DNA from: Cubamyces lactineus
Lineage: Eukaryota; Basidiomycota; Agaricomycetes; Polyporales; Polyporaceae
Assembly: GCA_022376465.1 (NCBI GenBank)
Contig: JACDTU010000001.1
Span: 3,100,001 to 3,164,000 of the forward strand
Length of the DNA stretch: 64,000 nucleotides
Direction of reading: 5' to 3'
The notes beneath the pieces are model-generated. The model did no database searches. It had not been told where the DNA came from and saw only the letters and a program-made list of their open reading frames with translations. Every line of letters begins with the position of its first letter. The first letter of the stretch is position 1. Positions 24,535 through 35,268 of the stretch are shown piece by piece. Position numbers and translations under genes: made by a program.

Positions 24535-24821
24535 CTCCCAAGGGGGAGTGAGTGGTTGCAATAGACTACACTACACTCGGCGAGGCAGCGGGAGAGTGGA
24601 TGACGTATCGCGGAGCGCCCATATCGGAGCGCCCGTAAGCGTTCCGAAGTTGGATTCCAAAGTTGAAACTGTACTGTTGTAGTTCAACCTCCGAAAGCAA
24701 AGCTCTTGCCTGAAAACCAAGTAATCAGGCAAGCTCAACATTCCGCTACGTCAAGTTGAAATCGAAATACAAAACCGCCATTTGAGATCTCACATATTTT
24801 TGTCTGCGGGATCCCCTCATA
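24535..24821 (-). repeat. Right terminal inverted repeat
   Basis: Reverse complement of the left repeat over about 287 bases, including the internal words GGCGGTTTTGTATTTCG and CTCGGCGAGGCAGCGGGAGA in matching order. Confidence 0.85.
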
Positions 24822-24827
24822 GGGTTT
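24822..24827. repeat. Target-site duplication, right copy
   Basis: GGGTTT follows the right inverted repeat directly and matches the six bases before the left one. Confidence 0.75.
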
Positions 24828-24899
24828 CCTTATGAGCACTTATCAGGGATCGAGATCGCCCCTCCGACGTCCATGTTCGTTAGCCGACTGCTGACCCGT

Positions 24900-25230
24900 C
24901 TTCTGACTGCCTACTACTCTTCGTTACTTACTGGATTTCTTACTACCTACTACTCTTACTTACTGGATTTCTTACTACTTACTACTCTTACTTACTACCC
25001 TCTATCGAGTTCGTGTTTTACTACTATCTTAGTTTTGCTTTCGTCATCGACTTGATTGATAGATGTGATATCTTATCTATTGCGATCTATTCTAATACAG
25101 ATGATCTATTATCTACTATCTACTATCTAATAGAATTCCTTACCATTGCGAGGCTCGAACCGGCGAGCTCTCTAAGTCCAACGCCACCAGTGGGCCACAG
25201 GCTGACGACAAAACCATTACACCACAGGGG
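24900..25230 (-). repeat. Candidate tRNA-derived SINE with simple-repeat tail
   Basis: On the minus strand, 25197-25187 reads TGGCCCACTGG, close to the polymerase III A box, and 25161-25152 reads GGTTCGAGCC, a B box, at roughly tRNA spacing with GTTGGACTTAG between (tRNA-Leu/Ser-like). The acceptor ends do not pair, so it is not a working tRNA gene. Downstream on that strand come AT-rich TAGATAG repeats (about 25060-25135) and then direct repeats of a TACTACTCTTACTTACTGGA-type unit (24905-25005, plus-strand text). Head plus repetitive tail is the usual plan of a SINE. Confidence 0.5.
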
Positions 25231-25275
25231 CTTCACATACATAGGACACTTGCTTTACTTGTGCTGATATGAAGT

Positions 25276-25301
25276 CGTCCTTATCAGTCGCTGATAAGGA
25301 C
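25276..25301. repeat. Short perfect palindrome
   Basis: GTCCTTATCAG and CTGATAAGGAC form an 11-bp stem around a TCG loop. Function is unknown; it could be a remnant of a small inverted-repeat element. Confidence 0.5.
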
Positions 25302-26462
25302 TTCTGAGGGACTTACACCTACACCACACTTCGCTGAGGGATGCTAGCACTCTATGTCAGACTGCCTCGCATGGACCATCGTCCGCGCCCCCAAATATAA
25401 TGATTGCTCCAATATGAATGTATGAAGCTTAACACCGTACATCAGCAGGATTCACCGGGACATGTTCGCTCAGTTGTGTCACATGCTGAATATACCCCGT
25501 GCACTGTACTCACACTTGCAGACTATGTTCAGGTCAGATTAGCGGTAGAGGAAACCAAAGTAAGATGTGGGTCATACCTGCATTATTCAACCAGATAGGT
25601 AGGGGAATCGCTCTCCTTCCGACGCTCTCGGCCGCTTCAGTAGTGGCCAGGATCGAGAGGAATTGACACGGCTTATAGGGATTAGGTGTCTTGACAAGAT
25701 GGCAGAAGATCTAGCGGCAGAAACTGTTTGAAGAGGATACGGGTGCGTGTTTTCTAGATGTTGTCCACAAGACCAGTGAAGGAAGACATATAAGCACAGT
25801 GATAATGAGAGGGAGAGGCAATACGAGACCCAGGAGGTGAGATTGGATGTGGGCTGGAGAGATGCTTAGAAGCGCTAACGATCAGCCTGATTGCCTTATC
25901 AGGGGATAACGTGCCTGATGAGGTTTCGCTGAGTATTATCACCTCTGGGGAGGATCTGAATGATTTTATCAGCGCTTATTATCTTCTGAGCGGAGCTACA
26001 ACTAGCTTATGATTCGGTCATCAGCCCAGCCGCCTTATAAGCAGAGACCCAAATTTGCGACATGAGGAGATTGATGCGGTACTCAACAACACCGTGCTGC
26101 GCCCGTCAACATCGTCACGGTCGGCGGTCGCACCATGAGCTTGATCCTTCATCGAAGGCGAGTCGTAGTATCCATTGGCGAGGTGGTACTAGGCAGGGCC
26201 ACGGATACTTACTACAAGAGACATCTACGGCACTGCTATAGCCTTATGAAGGTCAAGTCGCGGCAGCACGAGCGCGCATTTAGGGAGCGTTTAATAGAGG
26301 ACGCCTTAGTGTCGAGCGTAGTCAGTAAATACTGCAACTTAGGAATGTAACATGTCCGTGATACTGAGCATTAACTCGATAGCGTTCGTATGTACTAATA
26401 AAAGGTCCGGGAGTAGATATACACGACGTCGAGCCTAACATTGCACGGTCCCTAAATCCCAC
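25302..26462. other. Gene-poor spacer between the two protease genes
   Basis: No supported gene. The 71-codon frame at 26135-26350 has no family likeness. The region probably consists of decayed repeat DNA plus the 3' flank of the second protease gene. Confidence 0.4.
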
Positions 26463-28855
26463 TCATGCCCTGCTATCATACGGGGTAGAGTATACCTCCT
26501 CGTCGGCACCAAGCGGCGCCTTCAGGCCTCCCCCATATGTCGTAACCGGCACTGCGCGGTACCCCTTGTTCGCCCGGCTCGCCTTCGTAACCAGCGCCAC
26601 GACCGCGACCAGCGTGACCAAGACAGCCGCGAGCAGCCCAAGAATGATGTACGAGTTGCGTGTGAGCGTCGAGAGGTCGACGGACTTCGACGCATCATTG
26701 CCGTCCTCCGAGAGCGCGCCGGCGAGGCGGACGTCGCCCTGAGCGTCAGCACCCTGTGCTGAACTGCTGGTGGCGGTAGCTGAGGGGCTGGCTGTCGCTG
26801 ACGCGACAGATGCTGGTATTGAGCCATCCTGTGCGCTTGTCAAGGCTGCAGGGGAGTCACTACCGGTCCAGAAGGGGCGAGCGGTCGCGGTAGCGCTTTG
26901 TGTCGCCGAGATGGCTGACTGGTAATCGTTCTCGTAAGCGAGGATGCGCGCGAGGTTTATGGCATCGGCCTCTGCCCATGCCTGAGCCTGGTCAGCGAGC
27001 TATGGAAGGCGTGGATATCAGTATCGACCGTTTCGGTGGAAAGAGGAATATATCAGCAAAAGGATACGCTACTTACGGGAAGTAGACGGACGCTAGGCTT
27101 CGAGAGCAGCGCGTCGGTTCCGCCATAGTCGTAGAGCTGGTAGAAGTTGCGCAGGAAAGAGTCGCCCAGCAAGAAGTCTATACGCGCGGTCGATTCGTCA
27201 GCCAGCCGGGTATATCATTGCAAACGATATCAGGACCACGCACCCTCGGTCGAACTAGCGCCACCAAGAATGACGCCAATACAGGAGAACGTGCCGTCGG
27301 GATTCATGTTCACGTCGATTGCATCCGCAGGGTGCATCGGGTACAGCTGGCCGCTGCATGGAAAGGTCAGTATACGTCGCAGAGAGGTTAGCGCAAAGAT
27401 ACTGCGTATCAAAACCCACCCGATGGAGAAGCTGATGTTGAGTTTCGTGTTGCAAGGCACATCATAGACCACCCGATCGGAACTCGAGAACTGCTGGTTG
27501 AGCGCAGCCCCGGGGACGCGTCCGTAAATCGCCTTGACGTATTCCGGCGGAGCGAGCACTGTGGAACCCCATATCAAAACGCGCCCTCAATAAACGGCAT
27601 TGGTCCTACTCACTCGTCGCGGTACCCGTGTCGAAGGTCGCGATAGTGGCGCCGTCAGCGATGGTCATGTTGAAGTGCTGCTCGTATATCTTCGTGAAGT
27701 TCGAGTGTCCTGTTAGCAGTTCGCCATTGACGTAGACGCCATCTACGACGGTCGTCCACTGTCCGGCTACCGGGCTCGTAATAAGGGGAGCATCGAGCAC
27801 TTCAGTCATGTTCGAGAGGACCTCGGCTACAGACATGTGTTGTTAGACACTTTGAGGCGCATCCCGGAGAAGCGCTGAGGATTGTACGCACAGACTGTGA
27901 GCACGCCACCGTCAGATATACCAATCTCGGTACGATCCATGAGGAACGTGGTGTAGTTCGGTAGGTCTGGCTCATGCTTGAACAGCTGTGGAAGGCGCAA
28001 TCAACATGAATGGCGGAGAGGCAGAGATATGCGTAGGGGCGCACATTATACAAGACCGGGGCAGCGTTATCCTCCCAGGACGTGTTCTTGAGCGTCGAAT
28101 AGATCTGGCTACCTAGCGCGCTGGGGACAGATGCTTAGATATGCCGACTCGAAGAGCAATGCCGCGATTGCACCTACCCTCCCAGACCAATCAAACCATT
28201 GTACAAAGTCGCATCTGGCGATGCGTTATACGCGATTGCTGCACAGACACAAGACGTCAGATGACGCCTCGCGAACAGAACCAAGAATCGGTGAACATAC
28301 AGATTGCTTGGTTCTTGATCGTGTAGGCCCCGAACGAGACGTCGGCCAGGACAATGGGGCCGGAGGAGGTTGACCCGTCCCTGTCCGACACACTCAGTTA
28401 CCGTCCCCGGAAAAGTACAGATCCCATATACACATACACGTAGGTCGTCGAGGAGTTGTATCCCGTGTGGAAGAGCCCTGTAGGCTCGAAGACGCCTTGC
28501 GACAACGGGTCTATCCACGTATCCGAGCTCCCCGTGTCCAAGATAACCTGTGTGCAGCCGTTAGTCAACGAGCGCCGAACCGGAATCCATGAGGACGTGA
28601 ATATCGGACACGCACTTGGAAGGGGACGCCGTTCACGTAGATCGTCGCGGTGTACTCGCTGTTGCGAGCATGCGAATAATTGAATCCTGTCGATCCCTGC
28701 GCGCGAGTGACCGACACGGCGTGGTCGGAACTGGACGAACTCGAGCTCGAGCTCGAGGCAGCGGCGAGAGAGCCGAAGGGGACTTTGCCAGCAGAGCAAA
28801 GGGAGAATGACGCGGCAACGGAGAGAAGGGACGCGAGCTGAGACACGCGCACCAT
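26463..28855 (-). CDS. Pepsin-like aspartic protease (A1) with C-terminal membrane anchor, copy 2
   Basis: Tandem paralogue of the protease at 20544-22880. Start MVRVSQLASLLSVAASFSLC is a signal peptide, followed by a poly-serine run. First exons: 28855-28616, 28547-28438, 28380-28301; later exons follow with short introns to the stop at 26463. Catalytic motifs: VILDTGSSDTWIDPLS and ATIATFDTGTA. Other A1 marks: SSGPIVLADVSFGAYTI, LYNGLIGLGG and a block with QLYDYGG. A Ser/Ala/Thr stalk of about 60 residues precedes one membrane helix (SYIILGLLAAVLVTLVAVVA) and a short basic-to-acidic tail, SRANKGYRAVP ending YSTPYDSRA. Predicted extracellular or luminal protease tethered by the helix. Both active-site aspartates are present, so it is likely active. 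Confidence 0.87.
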
Positions 28856-29604
28856 AGCGTACTAAGGAAAACGTCCCAGCAGGCCCAAAGAACGGATAAA
28901 TACGAGGAAGAAACAGAAGACGCGAAGGGAGCGGTCTGCTGGGGTCCTGGGGAGAAGAGGAGAAGAAGGGGGATGTGTCAAGGCGAGCAGGAGGTTGTCT
29001 CTCTCTTATACCATCGCCAGAACACCGACGTCGTCACCGAGGTACTCGCCCTGGACATTGATGGATTTGTCTTCACGGAGTGTGGCTGTGTTCTTAAAAA
29101 CAACATGCCTCGGAGGTCGTATTCAAATACATCGTACAGGCCCGGTGGTCGCCGGCTGATGGCTAGTCATTGGCATACACATATGAGACATTTAGTTCTT
29201 CCTTACACCACTGTAATCAACACTTCTGGAGTATTTCAGTAATGCTGCTAGGAGATGCTAGGGATATCAGGTCAGTGCAATACGTGTGACCCCGGCAGCG
29301 GCAACTTACCAATATGCGCATAGTGAGACAAGGCGATACCCGATTGCTGGCGTTTGCAATACTCCCATTTCAACTGATGGCTGTTGCATGGCGGTGCGCC
29401 ACCACACCTATCGAGGCTAAACTTGATAAGCGTACAGTCGTTTCCTGTGACGCTGCCGATCCCCGGTGGTTCAGTAGCACAGTACGTATACGTACCAGTG
29501 CACGCCGTACGGAACACTGCCGGTCAAGAGATACGAATGAAGGTTTGCTAGGTGTACACGGGTGTTTCTTCTATTCTTCTCTTACTAACTTACTGTTCAT
29601 CTAC
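28856..29604. other. Intergenic, protease copy 2 to F-box gene
   Basis: Upstream of the protease gene and downstream of the F-box gene. No supported exon was found. Confidence 0.4.
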
Positions 29605-31450
29605 TCAGAACGTCAAGACGCGATACTTTCTAATATGAGACGGCTGGAAAGTAAGCGAACGCGATGAGCAAGGTGCCACGCAACGAAGAAGCATGAAGTG
29701 GACGTACGCTCGACACCATGACCAGCGAGTCCTCGCTGATCATGACCGCATCGAAGTGCCCCTCGCCCTCCGCACCAAACGGAGTCGTCTTGCGCATAAT
29801 ATACGGCAGCGACGTCCGCACCTCCTCGCTGAAGATGTTCGCGGGCTGGAACGGCCTGTCGTCCTCCAGGACGAGCTTCTTCCTGTCGCCCCACGGTTTT
29901 TCTGCACCCTCGCCTCCTCCGCCCTCTTCTTGTTGTTGCTGCTGTTGCTGCTGCTCTGCCCGCGCGCGATTGATCGCGAGACGGTTGAAGTCTAGCGTCA
30001 CGATGACGCGCTGCGAGCCTTGTCTGAGGGACATCGCGAACGTCATCCCGTAGACGTAGCAGACCCAGACGGACGTGTGCGTCGGCGGGGCTGGGACGAA
30101 CCGGGAGCCGCTGGGACCCCACTCGGACCACTCGAACACGCGGCCCGTCTCGCCAGGCGCCATGGAGTTGATGCAGTCAAGGAAGGTCCAGGACGGCACG
30201 AGCGAGATGAAGGGGATGATGTGCATATTCCCTTCAACAACCCAGAAAGTGATCACAAAGAGACGGTCCTGGCGTGCGACATGGAAGGGCACCTTCAATT
30301 CTGGGCTCGGGGTCCAGTTGGGCGCGGGGTCGGACCGCACGGACATGGAGACTGTGGCGAAGTTGTCGTTGAGTGGCGGAAAGTGGAATGCACAGAGGTA
30401 GTCGAGGTCACTGAATTCGATCTCTTCCTGGTCTGGCATCCGCTCGAGGTCGATGACGAACAGTCGAGGATCGTCTCCGTGGAAGACGTTGTTGTTGTCG
30501 AGCTCCATTGTCGGCAAACAAGTCAAGAGGAGGTGATGGGAAGTCAAGAAAGCAAAAGACGACAGATCGGCGCCGGTGATGTACTGATACAATCTCAACC
30601 GGGTTGAACGACGTAGTCAGATGTTTGATTACTCACCAGACGGCGATGTCCAGTCTTCCAGTTCCAGACGAGGAACTCGGAATGGTCCTCGTCGCTGCTT
30701 GTCATAAGTACTGCAACACAATCCTCCGCAACCTGGATTGTATACGAGTATCGCCCTCTATGTGGAGTGTGCATCAACACCGCCGGTCGCGCCGCCGCAG
30801 GGTGCGTCTGGCCAGTAGTCAGGGACCTAAGGTGGACGGAGCATGTTATACCGGTGCTGTCCTCAAGTCAGCATTATGTATGGATACACCACACAAGATG
30901 CATCCTCTTACCCTTCTACTCGGTTTTCGATTATTATCAGCAAATCTTGCGCAGGATCCATACCAAAGTCGCGGATGTGCACCCCCACATCGTTGATCCT
31001 CCATTCTTTCCCTTCGATACCCCGAAGGCTAGAGGGCAATTGCTTAAAGACAAGAGTCCGCGAGCCCTCTCCCTGCGCCAGGACGCCACCATACAACTCC
31101 CAAACGCCTCCCTTCAACATCGGTACCTCCTCTCGCGACGTCCATGCGAGTTTGTCCATGGCTTCTTGACGCGCCTTGAGCATCCGCAACCGTTCTGCCG
31201 CGGTTACAGTGCTATACGGCCCGTCCTCCATGCCTGCGGCGGTGAGCTCGACCATATACTGGAGGCGTACGTCGTTGTCCATGAGGTCCTTGAGAAGGCT
31301 GCATACCTGTGCGCATTGACTTTAATATGCGGGGGACGCTCGTGTGGTTCGAAGTTTCCCACTGACCTGACGGCAGCGCAGTAGACTGACACAGTCCAGT
31401 TCGAGCAGGACGTTGATCAATAGCTCCGGAGGCAATGAAATGAAATTCAT
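29605..31450 (-). CDS. F-box protein with beta-propeller-like C-terminal region
   Basis: Five exons (31450-31367, 31306-30912, 30826-30637, 30583-29708, 29643-29605) give 527 residues with all phases matching. The start MNFISLPPELLINVLLELDC is an F-box, continued across the first intron by VCSLLKDLMDNDVRLQYMVE. F-box proteins recruit substrates to SCF ubiquitin ligases. The remainder repeats W-containing beta strands (FLVWNWKTGHRRL, SSFAFLTSHHLLL, LFVIDLER) as in the large agaricomycete family with an F-box and a propeller-like domain, and closes with IRKYRVLTF. An eight-residue glutamine run followed by E/G residues interrupts the domain. The substrate is unknown. Divergent from RCF1. Confidence 0.85.
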
Positions 31451-31915
31451 GTTTGCGATAGCTCAGCGAGGCGACAGGGCATTGGCGAGTAGAAAGACAA
31501 AGAGATGAAGACGTGAAAGTCGAGAGACAAGCTGAGGCCGAGGAGCTCTCCAGTCGCTGTGTCCCGATGACGGCGATAGTCGAGATCACCGAGCCGGATC
31601 TAGATCTCCATGCGCCACCGACGGGCGCTCCGGATGCGCGACCGTGCACGCGCGAACTTGTGCAGCTGCCTCACAGCACTCGATATTCAGCTCGTGCTTA
31701 CCACCATTGACTTTTCTGCTACCCCGTCTTTCGCTCACCAGGATCATCTGGTGACCCACGGTCCGAGTGAGTGTCTCTGGTAACACGGCTGCGCCGAAAG
31801 CATCTCATTCCGAATTCCTGTTGTCATCAGACTCCGGCCGTACTCCACGTCGCCTGCTGCTCTCTTGAACCCAGATTCACCTCTACTTGTCGCCGTTATC
31901 AACCTCTCAAACGCT
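31451..31915. promoter_or_regulatory. Divergent promoter, F-box gene and RCF1
   Basis: 465 bases between two divergent start codons. No exon is supported. No clear TATA box was recognised. Confidence 0.45.
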
Positions 31916-32525
31916 ATGAGTACATCACCAGTGGTCGACCCCAACGTTCTGCTCGACGCGAACGGCATGCCCATCGAGACCTGGGGCGGCAAGTTTGAGC
32001 GCAAGTTCAAGGAGAACCCCTTCGTGCCTGTCCGTGAGTCTCCCCGCTCCTCCTCACACCACATCACCCGCCTAACAAGTACACTGCTTCCAATAACGTT
32101 CGAATGCACCTCTCTCAGTCGCCGGCCTGACCACCGCATCCCTCGTCGTCGCCGCGGCGAAGCTCCGCCGGCGCGACAGCACCTCAATGAACCACTGGCT
32201 CCGCGTCCGTGTCGTCATGCAAGGTCTCACCATCGTCGCCGTCGTCGGCGGCTCATGGTGGTACGGCCAGATGAAGCACCAGAAGGAGGCCGCTGCGGCC
32301 GCGGAGAACGAACGCGTACTCGAACGCGCTGCTTTCGAGGCCCGGCTACGTGCCGCGGAGGAGGCGGACCGCTTGGAGAAGCTCGAGGAGCAGGTACATG
32401 CAAATGCGGCGGCGGTGCAGAATGGGGGTAGCGTGCCGACCGGCGGGTGGCTTGGCGGTTGGTTTGGAAGGGGAGGATCGGGGAATGCGTCTGGCGCGAA
32501 CGGCTCATCTACCTCGAGTTCATGA
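31916..32525 (+). CDS. RCF1: Respiratory supercomplex factor 1, HIG1 domain
   Basis: Two exons (31916-32033, 32119-32525) give 174 residues. Rcf1 sits in the inner mitochondrial membrane and supports cytochrome c oxidase assembly and III-IV supercomplexes. The HIG1 domain starts at KFERKFKENPFVPV and crosses the intron into LAGLTTASLVVAAAKLRR (first helix). It continues with MNHWLRVRVVMQG, which carries the family R-x-R-x3-Q motif, and a second helix (LTIVAVVGGSWWYG). The C-terminal half is a long charged helix rich in Ala/Glu followed by a Gly/Ser tail, as in other fungal Rcf1 proteins. The start is the ATG in frame at residue MSTSPVV; a start 51 bases upstream is in frame but less like the family. 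Confidence 0.92.
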
Positions 32526-33087
32526 GCGCGGCACACGATCAGGATGGCGCTTCAAAACTATGTAGGCATCTCCCCTCGCATGATATGGCGGTCATTGCTG
32601 TGTTCTACTGTATTTTAGCTCTTCCCGTAATCTAGCACCCAGCATTTGACCTCGAAGATCAGAATAAGTATACGTCCCTGCGGACATCCAACGCAAGTAT
32701 AGGTATCGACGCGCAGGATGTCATGCTCAAGAATGGGGTGTCAACGTTGTGCTTTGAATATCAGTGCATATAGGCATGTATATTGACTGATCGGGAGCAA
32801 GGAGTTCGGTGCTGTAGTAGCCGTGGATGGTGAGGTGTAGACATTGCCTCCTGCTCCGAGTATCGCACCGATGCGCTCCCTTGACCAATGCCACGCCGCC
32901 TGGACCTGTGTTGCGATTAGGTCCGGCGGAGAACATTCATGGTCGGCGATCGAAAAGGTGCTCTGGAAAATCAAAGGGTAATCAGTATGGGAGAACTCAT
33001 GCAATGACTGGGTAGCATACCTATGCGACGACCAGAAGTGTAGATGGGGTATAAACCTTGCGATAGACGTACGCGAGGTGCCCTTCG
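32526..33087. other. Convergent spacer, RCF1 and URM1
   Basis: Between two convergent genes; presumably both 3' UTRs. No supported exon. Confidence 0.4.
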
Positions 33088-33513
33088 CTAGCCGCCATGA
33101 AGAGTCGAGATGAAGACGATCTCGTCGCCGTCCTTCAGCTGATACTCGCCCTCGCCCTCCAGCTCCCAATCAGCATCGTTCACAAGCACCAGGATGCCCG
33201 GCCGACTGCACAGAATCCACATCAACCAAATACGCGTCAAGCAAGCGGAGGATCGGACTCACACTGTCCCGTTCTCGATGAACAGCTCCTCGCGCTCCTT
33301 GAGCAGGTTGTCCCTCAGCCAGAAAATTAAGTACGCCAGGTCTGCCGGTTTCTTTGGCGCACTGTCTTCATCTTCTCCGGACTGCGCGGTCTTCGCGGTG
33401 CCCGAGGACGCAGGAACGAGAGCGGGGACGGTAACGCGGTGCGAGCGCTGGTTAGAGAAGAGCAGCTCGAGGCCGCCGCCGAACTCGATCTTGAGCGAGA
33501 GAGTTGTCGACAT
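33088..33513 (-). CDS. URM1: Ubiquitin-related modifier URM1
   Basis: Two exons (33513-33263 and 33205-33088) give 122 residues. Urm1 acts as sulfur carrier for 2-thiolation of wobble uridines in tRNA-Lys, tRNA-Glu and tRNA-Gln, and as a protein modifier after activation by Uba4. Seen in the sequence: [18 protein letters not shown] at the start, [37 protein letters not shown], then the conserved end [15 protein letters not shown] with the required C-terminal diglycine. Compared with yeast Urm1 (99 residues) there is an acidic insert of about 25 residues after the second strand (near residues 28-52). The start at MSTTLS is chosen because an in-frame upstream ATG would add an unrelated leader. 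Confidence 0.95.
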
Positions 33514-33849
33514 TATAGCGATATATGAGGGCTGGAAGGAGACAGTGCGGTTGTCAAAGCGGTAGTGGTCATAAAATGTGAGGTCAATAAGTACCGGGTG
33601 TGGCTGCAATCCAGAATGAGAAGATCTGATCTTGACTGTCCGTTGACATGTGGGCGCTTGTTTGCCTGCAGGCTCTCATCCTCCCGGGTTCTTTAAATTT
33701 GCCTCTACGTACCTGCAAGCTCACGCTCATAATGTTCACTCGGACTTACGCTTGCTCTCAGCAGGAGTTCTATGCCTTTCATATCAAAAGACCTTGCTCA
33801 GCTACTGACTAGACAAGGACTCATCGCGTTATAATGCCACCTTTCCACC
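33514..33849. other. Intergenic, URM1 promoter to tRNA-Lys
   Basis: No gene seen. It should hold the URM1 promoter and the 5' flank of the tRNA gene. Confidence 0.4.
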
Positions 33850-33958
33850 GCCCGCCTAGCTCAATCGGATAGAGCGTCAGACTCTTACGAGGGCGGGATT
33901 CGTTCTGCTCTCATCCAGGGCTATCTGAAGGCTGCGAGTTCGACCCTCGCGGTGGGCT
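33850..33958 (+). tRNA. tRNA-Lys(CTT), with 35-nt intron, copy 1
   Basis: Acceptor strand GCCCGCC pairs with GGTGGGC at the 3' end. The D arm follows as TAGCTCAATCGGATAGAGC. The anticodon stem is TCAGA / TCTGA with loop CTCTTA|A, so anticodon CTT at 33884-33886. The intron occupies 33888-33922, after position 37 as in eukaryotic nuclear tRNAs. The T arm is GCGAGTTCGACCCTCGC. The intron folds as GAGGGCGG with CTGCTCTC, with two G-U pairs. Confidence 0.92.
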
Positions 33959-34199
33959 AACGGTCTCTTTTTTCGCCAATGTGAGAGGCGAGTGGGCGTG
34001 AGTGACGGAAAGCGCTGCGAAGGCTGATCTCGGAATCAACGCGGGCTGCGGCTGCAGCCACTCAAATTCGGCGGCTCGGAAGGCACTTCCACTGGTATTG
34101 TTCCCCCTTCCAAGCAAGTTATTGTTCTCATTCGATATAGTATTTAGGCGGCATTGATCGCTGAATGGTGGCATTCCTTGCTAGCCTTCCCTCCTCTGG

Positions 34200-34700
34200 G
34201 CAATTCCTGGCCTTATCTCCCAGTGCACGACCTTCGTGCCACTCAAAGTGAACGGCTACAGTCAGTGTCCCGACTCAGCGATGAGTCTCATACATTTAAC
34301 CTGGACACCGCTCACTGCACGTTCGAAAACGAAGATCACACGGCCCCGACTATCCACTCTCACAGCGCCCTCGGAACTATATGTATCGCCATGACTCGCA
34401 TGCGGAGGTATAACGGGAACGAGGTCTTCGTGCCCCAAACATTCTCGGAGATGGAGCCAGTGAACGAGAGAAGTAAGAAAGCTGGTAGCCATGCGGTACC
34501 GTGAGCATCAATGTAATATCGCATGGTCGTAATTCTACTCATCCTCCCCGGCGCCACGCACAACAGTCTGCGAGCTCCATAACAAAGTGGTAGCGTCACT
34601 ATGGAGGGCATGGACCCGATTGTTGAGGAGAGAAAGCCGTTCGCTGAATTGTTAGTCAGCTACATAGTATACATGCCGATGGGTGCGTTCGTACGAATTG
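34200..34700 (+). pseudogene. DUF7918 gene remnant
   Basis: The frame ending at 34504 reads ALGTICIAMTRMRRYNG and then PVNERSKKAGSHAV, matching exon 3 of the intact DUF7918 genes (...VHERSKKAGVHAVA). A donor-like GTGAG follows. A later piece, about 34604-34667, reads KPFAELLVSYI against KPFATFVFHYRP of exon 4. No start exon (MPLTLKGY-like) and no SUMO-motif tail exon are found before the next tRNA remnant. It is therefore a shortened, probably dead copy. Confidence 0.65.
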
Positions 34701-34850
34701 GGCGTCTAGTACGGCGAGCTGATGCAATGACGACTCGAGGGTGAGCGAGATTGGCGATCGCGAGGTGCAGGCGTCTACTGAGTGCTTTCCCATGCAGGCC
34801 CTCCTAGCAAAGTCCTTTGTTCGAGCTCAATTCCAGCCTACTCTGAGTTA

Positions 34851-34969
34851 CCATTCGACTGGCGTTATCGGATAGAGCGTCAGACTCTTATTAGGGTGGT
34901 TGCGACCTGTATCTGCTCACTGTAAGTGCTATCTGAAGGCTGTGAGTTCGACCCTCGCGGGGGGGGGCT
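34851..34969 (+). pseudogene. tRNA-Lys(CTT) remnant
   Basis: The stretch TCGGATAGAGCGTCAGACTC and the later ATCTGAAGGCTGTGAGTTCG match the neighbouring tRNA-Lys genes, including the anticodon arm. The 5' acceptor and first half of the D arm are replaced (CATTCGACTGGCGTTA), the 3' end is a G run, and the intron is about 40 nt with its hairpin lost. It cannot form a cloverleaf acceptor stem. Confidence 0.85.
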
Positions 34970-35268
34970 GCGGGAGAATCCGATGACGATATTTTGCCCC
35001 TACTGTACTATGCTTTGAACGTTCTCAATTGTAATCGTCAAATGAAGTGTTTTGTATGGTCCGATCTGGCGGAGTTCTTGGACGATCTGAGATCGTCAGT
35101 CCGATTTAGTCGTACCGCTCCACGTGGCGTGGCTCCCGAGTTGATGTTGATTCCCAGTCTGACAGGGTCGACACTCACACTAGACGTCGTGCCTTCTCCC
35201 AAGTTTCTGCTCAGTGACATACTACTGGTCACCTCACGGCACAGCTTTGAACGTGAGAGCTCAGCGGC

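Larger units (their letters stand above)
23322..24821. mobile_element. 1,500-bp non-autonomous inverted-repeat DNA transposon
   Basis: The element begins TATGAGGGGATCCC and ends with its exact complement, and is bounded by GGGTTT on both sides. Terminal inverted repeats of about 286 bases (23322-23607 and 24535-24821) differ by only a few positions: one G/A near the tip, one C/T, and a one-base length difference in a C run. The central about 930 bases have no recognisable transposase. The longest frame there (23756-24139, 127 codons) resembles nothing I know. The features fit a non-autonomous, recently moved cut-and-paste element. The superfamily is not clear; a 6-bp duplication is unusual among the common ones. 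Confidence 0.85.

Noticed and set aside
25138..25230. Working tRNA gene on the minus strand
   Set aside because: A and B boxes are present, but acceptor and anticodon stems do not pair; treated as a tRNA-derived repeat.
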